In this document: piece by piece, positions 48,232 to 59,433 of the stretch
Numbering within the stretch: position 1 is the stretch's first letter
How the letters are laid out: each line of letters begins with the position of its first letter
Assembly (NCBI GenBank): GCA_024663395.1
Contig: JANFAH010000036.1
Coordinates: 124,001-188,000, forward strand
Origin: Pisolithus tinctorius
Lineage: Eukaryota > Basidiomycota > Agaricomycetes > Boletales > Pisolithaceae
DNA length: 64,000 nt
Direction of reading: 5' to 3'
Program-made: the position numbers and the translations under genes
Notes under the pieces: model-generated
Told to the model about the DNA's origin: nothing
What the model saw: only the letters and a program-made list of their open reading frames with translations
The model's database searches: none

Positions 48232-49629
48232 ATGTCCTACACCCCCAACACTGAAAATCCCGGATCCGACTACTTTGACAATGACTTCCATGCCGACATC
48301 GACGAACCCTATGACCCATCTCGCCCCTACTTCGATCGCTATGCCAGTACCCCACCTCGCCTCTCAGAACCATCAGTACACTCCCCCGGAGCGTTACGCG
48401 CCATATCCCCCGCGGTATCCGCCAACTCCTCACATGGCGGTGCCTACCAACCCCTTCACGACTCCGTCGCCTCCGCCACGCGCCCTTACCCGTACCCGGT
48501 CATCCGCTCGGTCCCCTCTTCGCAGAGAGCCCGCAAGGACGCCCGCAAGGGAAAGTCCAAAGCTCACTCGGGACCACCCGAGCCTCGTTATGACCCCACC
48601 TTCAGAGCTTGCAACACTCCCCCGCTCTCCCAAGCCGGTTACAGATCCCCCTCCCTGCTCCCTCGTGCTGGCCCATCCGCTCCAGTGTCTTCCGTCGCAC
48701 CGGCCAGTACCTCGGCCCCCGCCGTCGCACCCACAGCCCCCTCCACCGGAAGCTGGGTGGCTCCCGAGGCAAGCATCTTCCTCGGTTACGTGCGGCTGCT
48801 TAACGACTTCGAGCGCTGGGAGTCGCACGGCTGGAGGGCAGGAGAGCGACACGAGCATCTACGGGTGCTGTCTAAGATCTTCAGAAGCTCAGAGGTGATC
48901 GGTAAGCGTGTCCATGACCAGGTGGCCACGGCAGAAGGAAGCTTCGAGGCGCACACATACGAAGACATCGACAGAGCCAACTCCGCCATCCTCCAGGAAG
49001 CCCTGAGAACTCAGGAAGCTGTGGTCAAAATCGTACACGAAGACTACGGACCGTCCCTCATCTCTTCCTTTCGCGCCTTCCTCGACAGAACTCCCCTCGA
49101 CGTCGTGGTCCGTGGGCTCCTCCCTCCGGAGGCTGAAACAGCGCCTCGAGGATCGAGCTTACCTTCGGACCCTGACCGAACGCAAACACGGAAGGCCGCG
49201 GGAGAAGAGGTCGTCGGAGGGACGGTACAACTTGGAGCCGGAGGAAGCGGAGAGGCTATCGGAGATGTCGAACAGAGGTGTCGCGATTGCTGGGAGAAGA
49301 TTATACCGGGCCAGGGTCGAGAACATTTCCAGGCCGTCGCGGACTCGCTCGCATCCGTCCCGTTCAACAGATCGCCCCGCGACTGGCTCGACTTCTTCGC
49401 TCAGGCCCGAGGAGGTTCCGCCGGAAGAGCCCTCTTCTACGCTTCTCAGACGTCAAGAGCTCTACCGGCTACTCCCTTCGTCCCTATACCTGTCTCCTCC
49501 CTCAGCAAACGGGAACTTGGTGGGCTCGTTCCCATCGATTGGCAGCATCCCCTCCATCAGTTCGCCTGCTACCGATGTTCGTGCCTTGGACATTGGTCGA
49601 CTAACTGCCCAGCTCGCGGTGGCAACTAA
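48232..49629 (+). CDS. Third Gypsy ORF with C-terminal CCHC knuckle
   Basis: An ATG only 5 bp after the pol stop opens a 465-codon frame, -1 relative to pol. The first 170 residues are Pro/Ser/Ala/Tyr-rich. A folded part follows (ASIFLGYVRLLNDFERWESH, helical, with HEHLRVLSKIF and SFRAFLDRTPLDVVV). The end is CYRCSCLGHWSTNC, a C-X2-C-X4-H-X4-C zinc knuckle. It occupies the position of env but has no signal peptide or membrane span; a nucleic-acid-binding, Gag-like accessory role is the natural guess. Between about 49.10 and 49.33 kb another frame looks more protein-like, so there may be paired frameshifts or overlapping coding. No family was recognised. Confidence 0.7.
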   Translation: MSYTPNTENPGSDYFDNDFHADIDEPYDPSRPYFDRYASTPPRLSEPSVHSPGALRAISPAVSANSSHGGAYQPLHDSVASATRPYPYPVIRSVPSSQRARKDARKGKSKAHSGPPEPRYDPTFRACNTPPLSQAGYRSPSLLPRAGPSAPVSSVAPASTSAPAVAPTAPSTGSWVAPEASIFLGYVRLLNDFERWESHGWRAGERHEHLRVLSKIFRSSEVIGKRVHDQVATAEGSFEAHTYEDIDRANSAILQEALRTQEAVVKIVHEDYGPSLISSFRAFLDRTPLDVVVRGLLPPEAETAPRGSSLPSDPDRTQTRKAAGEEVVGGTVQLGAGGSGEAIGDVEQRCRDCWEKIIPGQGREHFQAVADSLASVPFNRSPRDWLDFFAQARGGSAGRALFYASQTSRALPATPFVPIPVSSLSKRELGGLVPIDWQHPLHQFACYRCSCLGHWSTNCPARGGN

Positions 49630-49691
49630 CTCAGAAATCCGCTCCTGGGTACAGCAAGGTCTATACCCGCCTTCGGAGGACCTCAGGCCTT

Positions 49692-49704
49692 GAGGGGGGG
49701 GTGA
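49692..49704 (+). other. Polypurine tract
   Basis: gaggggggggtga lies directly before the 3' LTR at 49705, the place and composition of the plus-strand primer. Confidence 0.85.
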
Positions 49705-50392
49705 TGTTATGCTGCACTCACATGTTTCCCTTTTGCAGACACTCTACGTACCCGTTCGCGCTCGTTCCCGCCTCCAGAGGCGTTCCGCTTACTCGCAAGC
49801 CACTGTCTATGCAGTTGGACTTGTGTTCCGTATGTTTCTCCTTTTTGTTTCCTTTTATGGTTGACCCCTGTCAACCCCGCGTTGTACTATACTCGGACAT
49901 TGCGTCCGCTTCCACTTCCTTCCGTGATCCGCTGGTGGCCCTGATCCACGCGGTCACGTGACGCGTTCACCCCGCCTAGCTCGGGTGAACGCTCCACCCT
50001 TGACTCATACACGCGGTTAGTCCCTCATACACGTTGCACGTTTAATCCCTCTCGCGAAGCCGTTCACCCTTGCGCCCGCATCGCAGTGACTCCGTCCTGC
50101 CTTGTTTGGACTTAGGTGAGCGGTTAAACGAGTGTTCGAATGTTTGGCCCGCAGTACTGTACATACGTATATAAACCCGCATGTATCGTACTGGTCCCCC
50201 ATTCGAAATCTACTTTGCAACCACCCTTAGCTCTGCGCGCTGTACCGACGAGGACTTGCCAGTACGACTTCGGTTGGCCAAGACTAGTGTTCCGCCGCTA
50301 GTGAAGTTAAATTACGCGCCACTCTCGCGCAGTCACGTGCTTGTGCTTCATCGCACTCGATTCGTGGCGCGATACGAGTCGTCGGCATAACA
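49705..50392 (+). repeat. 3' LTR, 688 bp
   Basis: It is identical in length to the 5' copy and differs at four positions (49710, 49716, 49829, 50250). It starts TGTTATGCTG and ends GGCATAACA, followed by the GTGGG duplication. Confidence 0.95.
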
Positions 50393-50397
50393 GTGGG
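50393..50397 (+). repeat. Target-site duplication, right (GTGGG)
   Basis: GTGGG follows the 3' LTR directly and matches 42245-42249. Reading on, the interrupted 45-bp unit continues (GTGGGtccaacctccagcc). Confidence 0.9.
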
Positions 50398-51560
50398 TCC
50401 AACCTCCAGCCAGGTCAGCTGAACCCACTTCTAGGCAGTGGGACCATCCTCCAAACAGGTCGGCTGAACCCACTTCTAGGCAGTGGGACCATCCTCCAAA
50501 CAGGTCAGCCGACCCCACTTTCAGGCAGTGGGTCTACCCTCCAGCCAGGTCGGCTGACCCCACTTCCAGGTAGTGGGTCCAACCTCCAGCCAGGTCGGCC
50601 GAACCCACTTCTAGGCAGTGGGACCATCCTCCAAACAGCTCGGCCGACCCCACTTTCAGGCACTGGGTCTGCCCTCCAGCTAGGTCGGCCGACCCCACTT
50701 CTAGGCAGTGGGTCCAACCTCCAGCCAGGTCGGCCGAACCCACTTCTAGGCAGTGGGACCATCCTCCAGCCAGGTCGGCCGACCCCACTTTCTGGCACTG
50801 GGTCCAACCTCCAGCCAGGTCGGCCGACCCCACTTTCAGGCACTGGGTCTGCCCTCCAGCCAGGTCGGCCGACCCCACTTCCAGGCACTGGGTCCAACCT
50901 CCAGCCAGGTCGGCTGAACCCACTTCTAGGCAGTGGGACCATCCTCCAGCCAGGTTGGCCAACCCCACTTTCAGGCACTGGGTCTGCCCTCCAGCCAGGT
51001 CGGCCGACCCCACTTTCAGGCACTGGGTCTGCCCTCCAGCCAGGTCGGCCGACCCCACTTTCAGGCACTGGGTCTGCCCTCCAGCCAGGTCGGCCGACCC
51101 CACTTTCAGGCACTGGGTCTGCCCTCCAGCCAGGTCGGCCGACCCCACTTCCAGGCACTGGGTCCAACCTCCAGCCAGGTCGGCCGACCCCACTTCCAGG
51201 CACTGGGTCCAACTTCCAGCCAGGTCGGCCGACCCCACTTCCAGGCACTGGGTCCAACCTCCAGCCAGGTCAGCCGACCCCACTTCCAGGCACTGGGTCC
51301 AACCTCCAGCCAGGTCGGCCGACCCCACTTCCAGGCACTGGGTCCAACCTCCAGCCAGGTCGGCCGACCCCACTTCCAGGCACTGGGTCCAACCTCCAGC
51401 CAGGTCGGCCGACCCCACTTCCAGGCACTGGGTCCAACCTCCAGCCAGGTCGGCCGACCCCACTTCCAGGCACTGGGTCCAACCTCCAGCCAGGTCGGCC
51501 GACCCCACTTCCAGGCACTGGGTCTGCCCTCCAGCCAGGTCGGCCGACCCCACTTCCACA
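50393..51560 (+). repeat. 45-bp minisatellite array 3, about 26 units
   Basis: This continues array 2 beyond the Gypsy insertion. The central units (51.0-51.5 kb) are nearly identical, which points to recent homogenisation; the outer units vary more. Each carries ggtcggccgacc or a near variant. The long ORFs on both strands here (up to 440 codons) are repeat artefacts. Confidence 0.92.
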
Positions 51561-51668
51561 CACCGGCCTACCCACCTTTGGGCACCATCGGCCGACATCG
51601 GTTAGTCCCACTTTTAGGACAAAATGTACATGTCGGATGACCCACTTTCAGGCCTACAGGTGACTGAA
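51561..51668 (-). repeat. Right terminal inverted repeat, unique part
   Basis: This is the inverted counterpart of 38213-38324, ending GTGACTGAA at 51668. Shared runs include gtcggatgacccac (as its complement) and aaaatgtaca. Confidence 0.65.
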
Positions 51669-51829
51669 GGGTCTGTTGGCATGGGGCGTAGGCACACGTT
51701 AGCTGACGAGAAGGGCTTTGGAATTTTCTTACGGCAACAAGAGAGAAAAGAAAAGAAAATCTGGTGATGTTCTTACATGAGCAGGCGCAACTGGGAGGGG
51801 GGCGGTACAGAAGTAACGACCACGAAAAT

Positions 51830-54800
51830 ATGTAGAAGGGCTATATCAATCCACTAAATACATTGACCTTCTACGAGCCGTTACCTAAGAGTCCGGGAAT
51901 TTCGGAGGTGTGTAACAACGAACCGGGAAAAGCGGCCTGGTAAAATTTTTCATGCGTGTATCAACCACTCTTACGAGAAACTCACATGGTCAGTCTCGTT
52001 GGGCTGGTTTCCATCTCCCGTTGCGCCGGCAACACTGGGTATGCTGCTGCATCATTGAATGAGTGCACGACGAGCAGAACAGAGAGGGGAGACCTACTTG
52101 CCAACGTGGCCAAAGTGTATCAGCTCGTTAGGCTCATGAGGGGCAGGAGTCGACTGAGAGTCGTTAGGCATTATCGGATGATATGGACGGCCGTCACAAG
52201 CCCTCTGCTTTTGAAGGGGTGCACGTCAGGTTAATGCATCCCAAGGTATTCACTGGATGCAGTGCAGTGTCAGCGTGTAGAGGGGCAGCATTGAAGTTTG
52301 AAGTACATGCAGTATCACTCTATCCCAGTGATCTGAAATCGTGAATCAGGCACCAGAAAGCGATAACCGTTGAGCAATTCAAATACCAACTTTTCATTTG
52401 TTATCAACTGTAGAAGAAAACGCACCACGGCAGAACTCCTCCACCGTAATGAGCTGCAGGATGCAAGGCGTACACCGCGCCTGAACGATGTGTGCAGTCT
52501 TCCGTTCACCTCGTATCTTGGATAGGAGCGGTGACCCTGAATGTGCCTCCCCATAGTAGGGTGAGATGGAATCTATGGAGTCAACTGTGGTGTCGGTAGA
52601 AACGAATTATTACACACACGTTTTCACCATATTTGAGGCGTGACCTTACAAATTAGACTAGTGGATGGAGAGTGGGTGGTCGTCGCCAATGAACTTGCTG
52701 ATATTCACTTTCTGAACCAGTCGGGCTGTAAGAAAAAACACACCTGCCACATGCACTGCATGTTGTGAGTGGTCGTAAAAAATTCCGCATGACCAAACAG
52801 ATTAATAGACGAACATCATCACGAAGAAGAGACCAGAACGCCGGACCAATGTTGTATCGACACAGGGTAACAATACCAGCAACCATGACGGGGCTAACCG
52901 CACTAGGTTACATGTCACGGTATGACCAGAGGCAGCGGGCGAACCCCCGAGTTCTAGTGTTTTCATTCTCTCGACGCCATAAGCAGAAGCAGGGCAAGCT
53001 AAGTTACCGAGAGTCCCTCTAAATGGGGCGCGAACCGCACCGGGAAACTAACGCTACATTTTCGCGGGAGAATTAAAATCGAAAGGATTAGAGCCCCGCC
53101 TTCGATCATGTTCGCAATGCACAGGAGTTCCCTGTATCATAAGGCGTCAGCACAGCAGCCGGTAACATTTGAGTACCATTGACCGATACACTGGGATCGT
53201 GCGTGGAGACCCTACCCTTTACAATTTGCCAAAAACGTGTCAGCTACATCAACGACTTCGCAGGCATAATGCTCACAATCTGCAAAAGTAATTTGAATGA
53301 AAATTGAACTGTGTGTGTGGAATGGCCCTTGCGGTTCGTCTCCAAACAAGGTTCAGAAATGACTGCCTTCCTTGATTTATGGCCAACAATTATGTAATTG
53401 GAGCATAGGATTGCGGAGTCACTGGCTGGAAGTCACGTAGACGCGGCCACGCCTCTGCAGTGTGGAACACGCGTCTTGGACCGCTCACCTCCAGGTGCGA
53501 CGAGCAACCATTGATGCGTTATTTTAGTTTCTTCGTGAATGTGCCAGGTCCGATGCCGTCCGATATTAACTGATACTATACCGTTTCACTACAAGGTCAA
53601 CAGCAGCATTTAAACTCGCACATGCCATCGTCCGCACTCAATACAAGTATTGTCAACTCCAACGAAACCGTCAGTCCACGGAATACATTGTTAGGGACGA
53701 ATTGCATTTGTGAGGAAAGCCCGCGAAGACGAAGGACGGGGATCCAAGAGGTATTGCGACGACCTCTTCATCAATTGTGTGCCACATACCATGGATTTGC
53801 ATGGCAAGCGACTCGTTACGTAAAATTGCATCGTCATATACACGCACCTGTATGGGATCAGAACCGATATTACCCACGCCAAGTCAGTTGCTACTGGTCC
53901 TCACGACGATCGGTGAGTAGTACCCGAAAGGATGGCCCAACTCAGCCAATTCTAGGTAACGGTGCCTGACGGAGATGTTGGTTAGATTCAGGAAGGTGGT
54001 AACTAGATATGCAGTGCGACGGCTGGACCACAGCTGCGGCAGTAACAGTAATAGCAGCGTCGACAGGAGTTAGAAGTGCAGACCCCCAACCAACCGATGA
54101 AGACAGAACCTGTCAGAATCGCGGAACATTGTCGTCAAGGCATAGAACGTATTTTCATGACACCCAGTACTTAAGAACAGCCGAATATGGGCCGTCCGAA
54201 GAAACCGCGGGTCAGTCCAAGAAATGATCCCCCGTCATGCAAGTTTAATGGAAGATGTGACTGCCTAAATAGCGTCTTGATTGCGGAGTATTAACGCCAC
54301 ACGAGTGCACCATTAGATCGGCACAGCTAAATCGTCGCACAAGGAAAATGGTATGGATTAAACTTGAATATTTAGGCACCATGAATGGTGTCGGTGGGGG
54401 AACCCTGTGGAGATCAAGTGAATGAGACGGCTGTGTCCAAGCGATAAGAATTGCGGGACAAGGATATGCATAGGCTAATTAGAATCAAATCAAACCTGCG
54501 TCTCTGTATGGGAAGTTGACATCGTGTAAAGTCGTCTAATTGATAGTAGAAGCTTAGGAATGTCGTTGTTGCAAGCAATTGGTACTAGGAGCACGCAACG
54601 AGTGTCTCAGAGACCGAATCGATTCCGTAAACTCCGCCTGATAAAGGAATAAGTGCAGCCTGACAACAAAAAGTGGTCATAGAAGAGCTACCGGGAATCA
54701 AGAGCCTGAGAGAACCATAAATGAGCACCTGCACTCTTGGCACCTCGGATACTTAGAAACATCCGAGTACGCGGAAACGTCGACTAACATGTACGAAAGT

Positions 54801-55330
54801 GAAGATATTGTATGCCGTCCCTGCAGGGAGTAGGGAATTTTCAAGAGGTGGTAGGGAGGCGTCAAACGTGTAAATGAAGTCAGTTGAGATGAAGGGCGAC
54901 GTACCATCTCTGGATGACGATCATAATAATTGGTAGCAACAGTTACTACAAGGTAACAGACGCCAGCCTTGAGGAGGGGGCATTGACATGTCTATCATCT
55001 TGGGAAGATCTCTTGATTATGGCCACAAGAGGGGAAAAAACTCGACCTTCAGTACCTGGACCAGGATCCGCAGTAGGTGGATGGCCATTTTTGGCTGAGG
55101 TGTTCCTGGCTTCGTGTTTGGAGCGTGTCAGCTACAGCAGAATGTAATCCTGGTTGGTCGTTCCGAACGACGGCAAAAAGTGTAACAGCAGGTTATAGCA
55201 CCATATCCTTGAGGACTCGCTTCACTCGGTCGCGCAGTATTATTGTCTCCGAGATGAATTGGCACAGAGTGGAGGGTTAAATCTGGCCAGGTTTCTGAAA
55301 GGCGAGGCAAGACGGATAATAACGCGCGGT
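51830..55330. repeat. Mosaic repeat family, copy G
   Basis: This is the colinear partner of 25700-28950, now on the far side of the foldback-like element. Landmarks: the gagtgcacgacgagcag block (52.06 / 26.15 kb), catgcaagtttaatgga (54.24 kb), gagcacctgca (54.72 kb), ctatcatcttgg (54.99 kb), ccatatccttgaggac (55.20 kb) and the PIHLGDNNTA frame (minus, about 55.26 kb). All frames are broken. No gene is supported, including the 131-codon minus-strand ORF 55128-55523. Confidence 0.5.
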
Positions 55331-55531
55331 TGGACGCCTCAAAGATCATAATGCTCGTGTGATTTGATGAAGAGGCACTCCAGCAGATCCACGAGGACGA
55401 GTGGCAGGTGTGAGGCACTTGCTTAGTAATCAACGTCATTACAATCAGTTCCTTTGCCAAGTCCCTGCCTGTGCAGAGGTCACAAATACCCAACTTTCTC
55501 GTGTTTGAAGGGCCTTGAATCACAGATATAT

Positions 55532-55660
55532 CTATACAGATAGCTCAGTCGCATGCAGATAGCGACAACATCTAATATATTCACCTATACAGATAGCTCA
55601 GTTGCACGCAGATAGTGACAACATCTAATATATTCACCTATACAGATAGCTAGGTGCGCA
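55532..55660 (+). repeat. 53-bp tandem repeat, about 2.4 copies
   Basis: ctatacagatagct begins at 55532, 55585 and 55638, a 53-bp period. The unit runs on through cagtcgcatgcagatagcgacaac to atctaatatattcac. It lies just beyond the decayed DIRS-like element and may belong to its end. Confidence 0.85.
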
Positions 55661-56058
55661 GTAAGTATAGTAAAGTAAGTGGAAAGGTATCATACTCACC
55701 TCAGTCACACGCAGATAGCAACAATGTCTGAGGTGATCTGGTTTACAGTGTAGAACTAAATACTGTAGTTGTAACAATAGAAGTGAAACACTGGGTGTTG
55801 AACCCATCTACATACAATAAGTATTGTCTCGTTGTGAGACATGCTATGGTCTTCGTGGATAACAAGAAGACTCACACATAAGTGTGAGACACTGTAAATA
55901 CAATAAACATAAGGGCATGGAGAGTTAGTTGTGCGTTCAGTAGTAGTGTTAAGTAAGAAAAGGTTTGAAGCGGAAAGTAGTTCTCACGACCCGGAGTGGA
56001 CATGTTAGGAACAGACTATGTGCGACTTGCCAAATCTAACATTGAAGCCAGCTAGAAA
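55661..56058. other. Spacer before the DIRS-like element
   Basis: I see no gene. A further degenerate copy of the tcacacgcagatagcaacaa motif is at 55.70 kb, and two short gtgtgagac / gttgtgagac phrases lie near 55.83-55.89 kb. One terminus of the element should lie here or in the 53-bp repeat, but no terminal repeat was identified. Confidence 0.4.
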
Positions 56059-57426
56059 TTACAAAGCAGAATACATGCAGCAAACATACAGAGTACCATA
56101 TCCAGAAGTCCATCCTCGTCTCACGCATTTTGCTAGGATCTGTCCTGTCAGTGGTTGGGCTGGGCCGAGCATTAGCTCAGTGGAGGCGAGGCAGGCAGAG
56201 CTGCTCACCCATAGGCTGGAACCCTGTGGCTGTGTGCCTGCCGAATGCCCAACCCCGAGAGTGGAGGCCTCAGTTTCAGATACAGTGTTAGCTAGGTGCT
56301 GGGATGCAATTTGCTCAAAGGCTCATATATATACCTGATAGGCTAGTGATTTCCATTGTCCAGCAATGTGAATGATTTCTGGGTCTACTTTCTTGGCAAG
56401 GAAGAAGGAGGCTCCACCGATACAAAAGGAATGGCCAAAATGGTTCCCCCATCCCCATGCTGATAGGATGTTGTTGATGTGCTCCATGGCACAGGATTTG
56501 ACCATGGGACAGGGAAGACCTGAGGAGTCCCTCCATGAGAATAGTGGGTCCGAGGCTGATGCTGGTGTAACCATGGGCATGTTGTGAAGGGCTGCCAGAG
56601 GGCAGAGACTACCCTGTTCATTCAGGAAAACTGACTGTGTTTCTCCAGGTTTGGCTGTTTTGGCTGTGGGTAGGTCTAAATGGGCATAGGGGGAGCCTCT
56701 GAGGTCTGTCCTGAAGAAGGCATTGCCTCTTGTGAGATGGTGGCTTGGATTGAAGGCTGCATGTGATACTACAGACACTTCACCAAAATGCATCATCCCA
56801 AAGAAGGCACATGTCGACATTGCCCAGATGCAGGCATCAAATGGGTCTGATAGGGTTAGTGAGGCTTTCAGGGCTGATAGCATAGCAATTGTGATAGGGG
56901 GATGAGGAGGGTGATGGCGACACACTCCAAGGTTCTCGAGGCCATGGAGAGACCAATTGATGCACTCGAGGTGGGAGTCATCAAGTGGAGCAGGCCATCC
57001 TTGTGCAATGTGCCATGCTCGGACTGCTGATAGGTACTTATGAGCAACAGATGGTGCTACAGGTTCAAATGGCACAGAGGTGCCCAAAATTCCCAATTCA
57101 GGTGATGTGGGGTCTGAAGCTGCCCATAGGGAAAAGGAGTGTAGTAGTGAGAAGGATGCTGGGAGGTGCTCAGCTTCAGGGATGGAGAAAATGTCACAGA
57201 AAATGTGGAATTTGTGGATGCCTGATCCATATGCTGCAGCATCATGTAGGGAGGCATGGGATGCAGTGGCTGCTATTTGCTGGATTATTGGATTGGCTAT
57301 GGTGGCAGAGGGGGGAGTGTTGATGCCTCTCCACAGGAATAGTCACTCTGCAGCTCTACATTCTGGACGAAGTGGGGATGGATTTAGCTGCAGTGCAGAG
57401 GTGTTTGTGGTAGGAGATAGCATCAT
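56059..57426 (-). pseudogene. Tyrosine recombinase of DIRS-like element, broken
   Basis: The frame starts at ATG 57426, just after the RNase H frame stops, and runs to TAA 56059-56061 (about 455 codons). It holds two in-frame TGA codons, at 57343-57345 and 56323-56325. N-terminal part: KFHIFCDIFSIPEAEHLPA, SVAHKYLSAVRAWHIAQGW. Catalytic part: CAFFGMMHFGEVS, GHSFCIGGASFFLAKK, HIAGQWKSLAYQVYI. The family has Arg in the positions now His (MMHFGE) and Cys (HSFC), so it should be inactive. The Tyr of QVYI is kept. After the second TGA the frame stays open for 87 codons, starting AFEQIASQHLA, which fits YIR-AFEQ in an intact copy. Confidence 0.8.
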
Positions 57427-57428
57427 TC

Positions 57429-58559
57429 CTATAAATATTCTAACATGTCAGCTAGGTAGGGGGGGATTGGGGGATAGACTTGGGTTGAGGCTGCTGGGAA
57501 GCTGGTGAGGAAACCCTTGATGTCGCCATGGGATAATGCATTGGCTATGTTGTCCTGACTGGGAACATGGATTGCCTGCACTGCTATGTCTAAGTCAGCT
57601 TGGAGAAGGTACAAGTGGCAGAGGACTTCGTTGATCTGATGGCTGCGGGAGCATCCCTTGTTGGTAACCATCACTACTCCTAAGTTGTCAGAGTGAACTA
57701 GTATATTGCGGTGATGCGAAAGTGCAGGTAGGCTGATGTGTATAGCCATTAAAAGGCCTAGCTCTATGGAGACTGCTTTGGCCCATCCTATGTTGAAGGC
57801 CTGGTCTGGACCGACCTGGAACCCTGGCTTCCATTTCCATATGGCCCAGTAGGATCCTATTGTAACCCCAATTCCGAAGGAGGAGCTTGCATCACCCCAC
57901 CAGTCAATGTCTATTGGGTCTGTATGACTCAGTGATATCTCACTCTTTGATCGGGTTAATAAGGTATGTATCCATGGTAGATTGCTCTGCACATAGTGTG
58001 GAGATGCTCATTGAGCATGCTGTGAGTGGAAGGATGTTGCAAAGATGGATAGTGAACGCAGGAAAGGGCAGATTAGTGGGAAGATGCAGGATGCATGGAC
58101 AAGTTTTCCTTGGAGGCTCTCAGTCTCTTTCTGAGTGTGCCAAGAGCCTGAGGCTAGCCAGCTCTCCAGTAGTTGGATGAGACATGTCCATTTTTCTGAT
58201 GGTAGAGCTACAGTCTTTGCTTCAAGATCCCAGTTGAAACCAATATACTGCTGGCATGAGGCTAGCAGGCGAGTCTTTTGTTCGCTCCATGGCACACTGG
58301 CAGCTGATGTTAGGTTTATGAAGTCGCATTCTGTCCAGGTCTGGTCTGGTGTGCAGAAAACTATGAAATCATCAACCCATTTTTTTATTAGGCAAAAGCC
58401 AGCTTTGTTGCAGATTGCAACTAGCATGTCTGCAACTGAACCAAATACTCTGGCACTGGATGATAAGCCAAACATTAGCACTCTGTCTACATACATGAGA
58501 CCTTGCCATGCTATGCAAAGAGCTGCTTGTTGTGATGGGCAGACTGGGACAATGCGGTG
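57429..58559 (-). pseudogene. RT (C-terminal part) and RNase H of DIRS-like element
   Basis: From RIVPVCPSQQAALCIAWQGL the frame holds RVLMFGLSSSARVF, the catalytic KWVDDFIVF, then RNase H with WWGDASSSFGIG, AVSIELGLL, VHSDNLGVV and NIANALSHGD, ending at TAG 57429. One in-frame TGA at 58008-58010 (...HAQ-stop-ASPHY) separates RT from RNase H in the same frame. The RT fingers and first catalytic Asp lie 2.8 kb away at 61333-61770. Confidence 0.8.
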
Positions 58560-59433
58560 TGAGTCAAAGTGTGGAATGCTGGTGAAAACCAAACAAATCC
58601 AACACAAAAGACAAATAAGAGCAAGTGGTGGTTTGCCTCCACAGAACCTGGAGTGCAGAGAAACCTAAATGTGGGGGAGACTTCAAGTAGAGGTGCTCCT
58701 GGCGCAAGTCATCGACAAGTTATGCAGGAGTAGATGAATGGATGATGACTGAGGAGGGGATGCTGAACAGAGTGAAAGTGTTCAGCTGAAAGTACTTGGG
58801 GGTAATGGACTTTGATAGAATATGCTCCTTGCACAAGTTGATGACAAGTTGTGCAGGAGTGGGGGGATGACTAAGACTGCTGACTAAGAGGAAGCTTCAG
58901 ATGATGAAGCATGGCAGATAGACTCTTCCGAATGAGCCTCAACTACCAAGTATACAAATGATGACAGATAGACCCCTTTGTGGAGCCTCAACTGTCAATG
59001 ATGAGATATGCTGAGCTGAGCTGAACTGACTGCTGGACTGCTTCTGATTGCTTCCTGGTAGCTAAGTACATGGGGGTTTATATACTGTGGGGGGGGCACA
59101 GCTTGTGACAAACAAGGCACAAACACTTGGTAAGTAATGAGTAAGGACTGAGTAATCATGATGAGTAAGCAAGAAATGAAAAGTAAGTAAGCAAAGAAGA
59201 TTGGTAAGTATTGGCAATGAACAAGTCAAGGATAGTCAAAATATCACAAAATGAGTCAAATAGAATCAGAAACTGAGTAAGCACACTGATATCACATTAG
59301 GGGGTGGCAATGCAAGTTAGATCTCAGTGGAGACATCTCTAGATCCAAAGACAGCATGACAGATGGACAGTGTTTCCAGATAGGGAAGTATTAATTCCAG
59401 AATTGAAGGGCATGAGTCAGGTGTCAAAGGGGG

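Larger units (their letters stand above)
42250..50392 (+). mobile_element. Ty3/Gypsy chromovirus, complete, 8,143 bp
   Basis: The element has two 688-bp LTRs (TGTTA...TAACA ends), a 5-bp target duplication, gag, pol in the order protease - RT - RNase H - integrase - chromodomain, a third ORF, and a polypurine tract. All pol motifs looked for are present and pol is one open frame of 1,208 codons. The LTRs differ at only four positions, so insertion is recent on the scale of this region. The CpG-rich composition contrasts with its surroundings. Confidence 0.95.
38213..51668. mobile_element. Composite foldback-like element
   Basis: The two ends are inverted copies. On the left TTCAGTCACTTGTAAGCCT (38213 on) runs through aaagtgggtcatccgac and gtacattttgtcct to gggtgggtaggcc. 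On the right the reverse complement begins TTCAGTCACCTGTAGGCCT and follows the same course. Inside each end lies a large array of one 45-bp unit in opposite orientation. The interior (39.05-41.75 kb) is non-coding, with satellites and a telomeric tract. This is the architecture of foldback elements, whose long inverted ends are built of tandem repeats. No transposase and no convincing target duplication were found. The right arm is interrupted by a Gypsy element. Confidence 0.55.

Noticed and set aside
48275..48898. 207-codon Pro/Arg/Thr-rich frame overlapping the third Gypsy ORF
   Set aside because: The composition is that of a shifted reading of the Pro/Ser-rich N-terminal part; no start context or domain supports it.
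50341..51663. 440-codon plus-strand and 354-codon minus-strand ORFs
   Set aside because: Same artefact in minisatellite array 3; the longest one starts inside the Gypsy LTR.
38213..51668. Target-site duplication for the foldback-like element
   Set aside because: Bases outside TTCAGTCAC on the left (catga) and outside GTGACTGAA on the right (gggtc) do not match at any length tried.
51660..51683. ctgaagggtctgttgg shared between the flank of the foldback-like element and 63320-63340
   Set aside because: A 16-base match with no extension on either side; chance or microhomology is enough to explain it.
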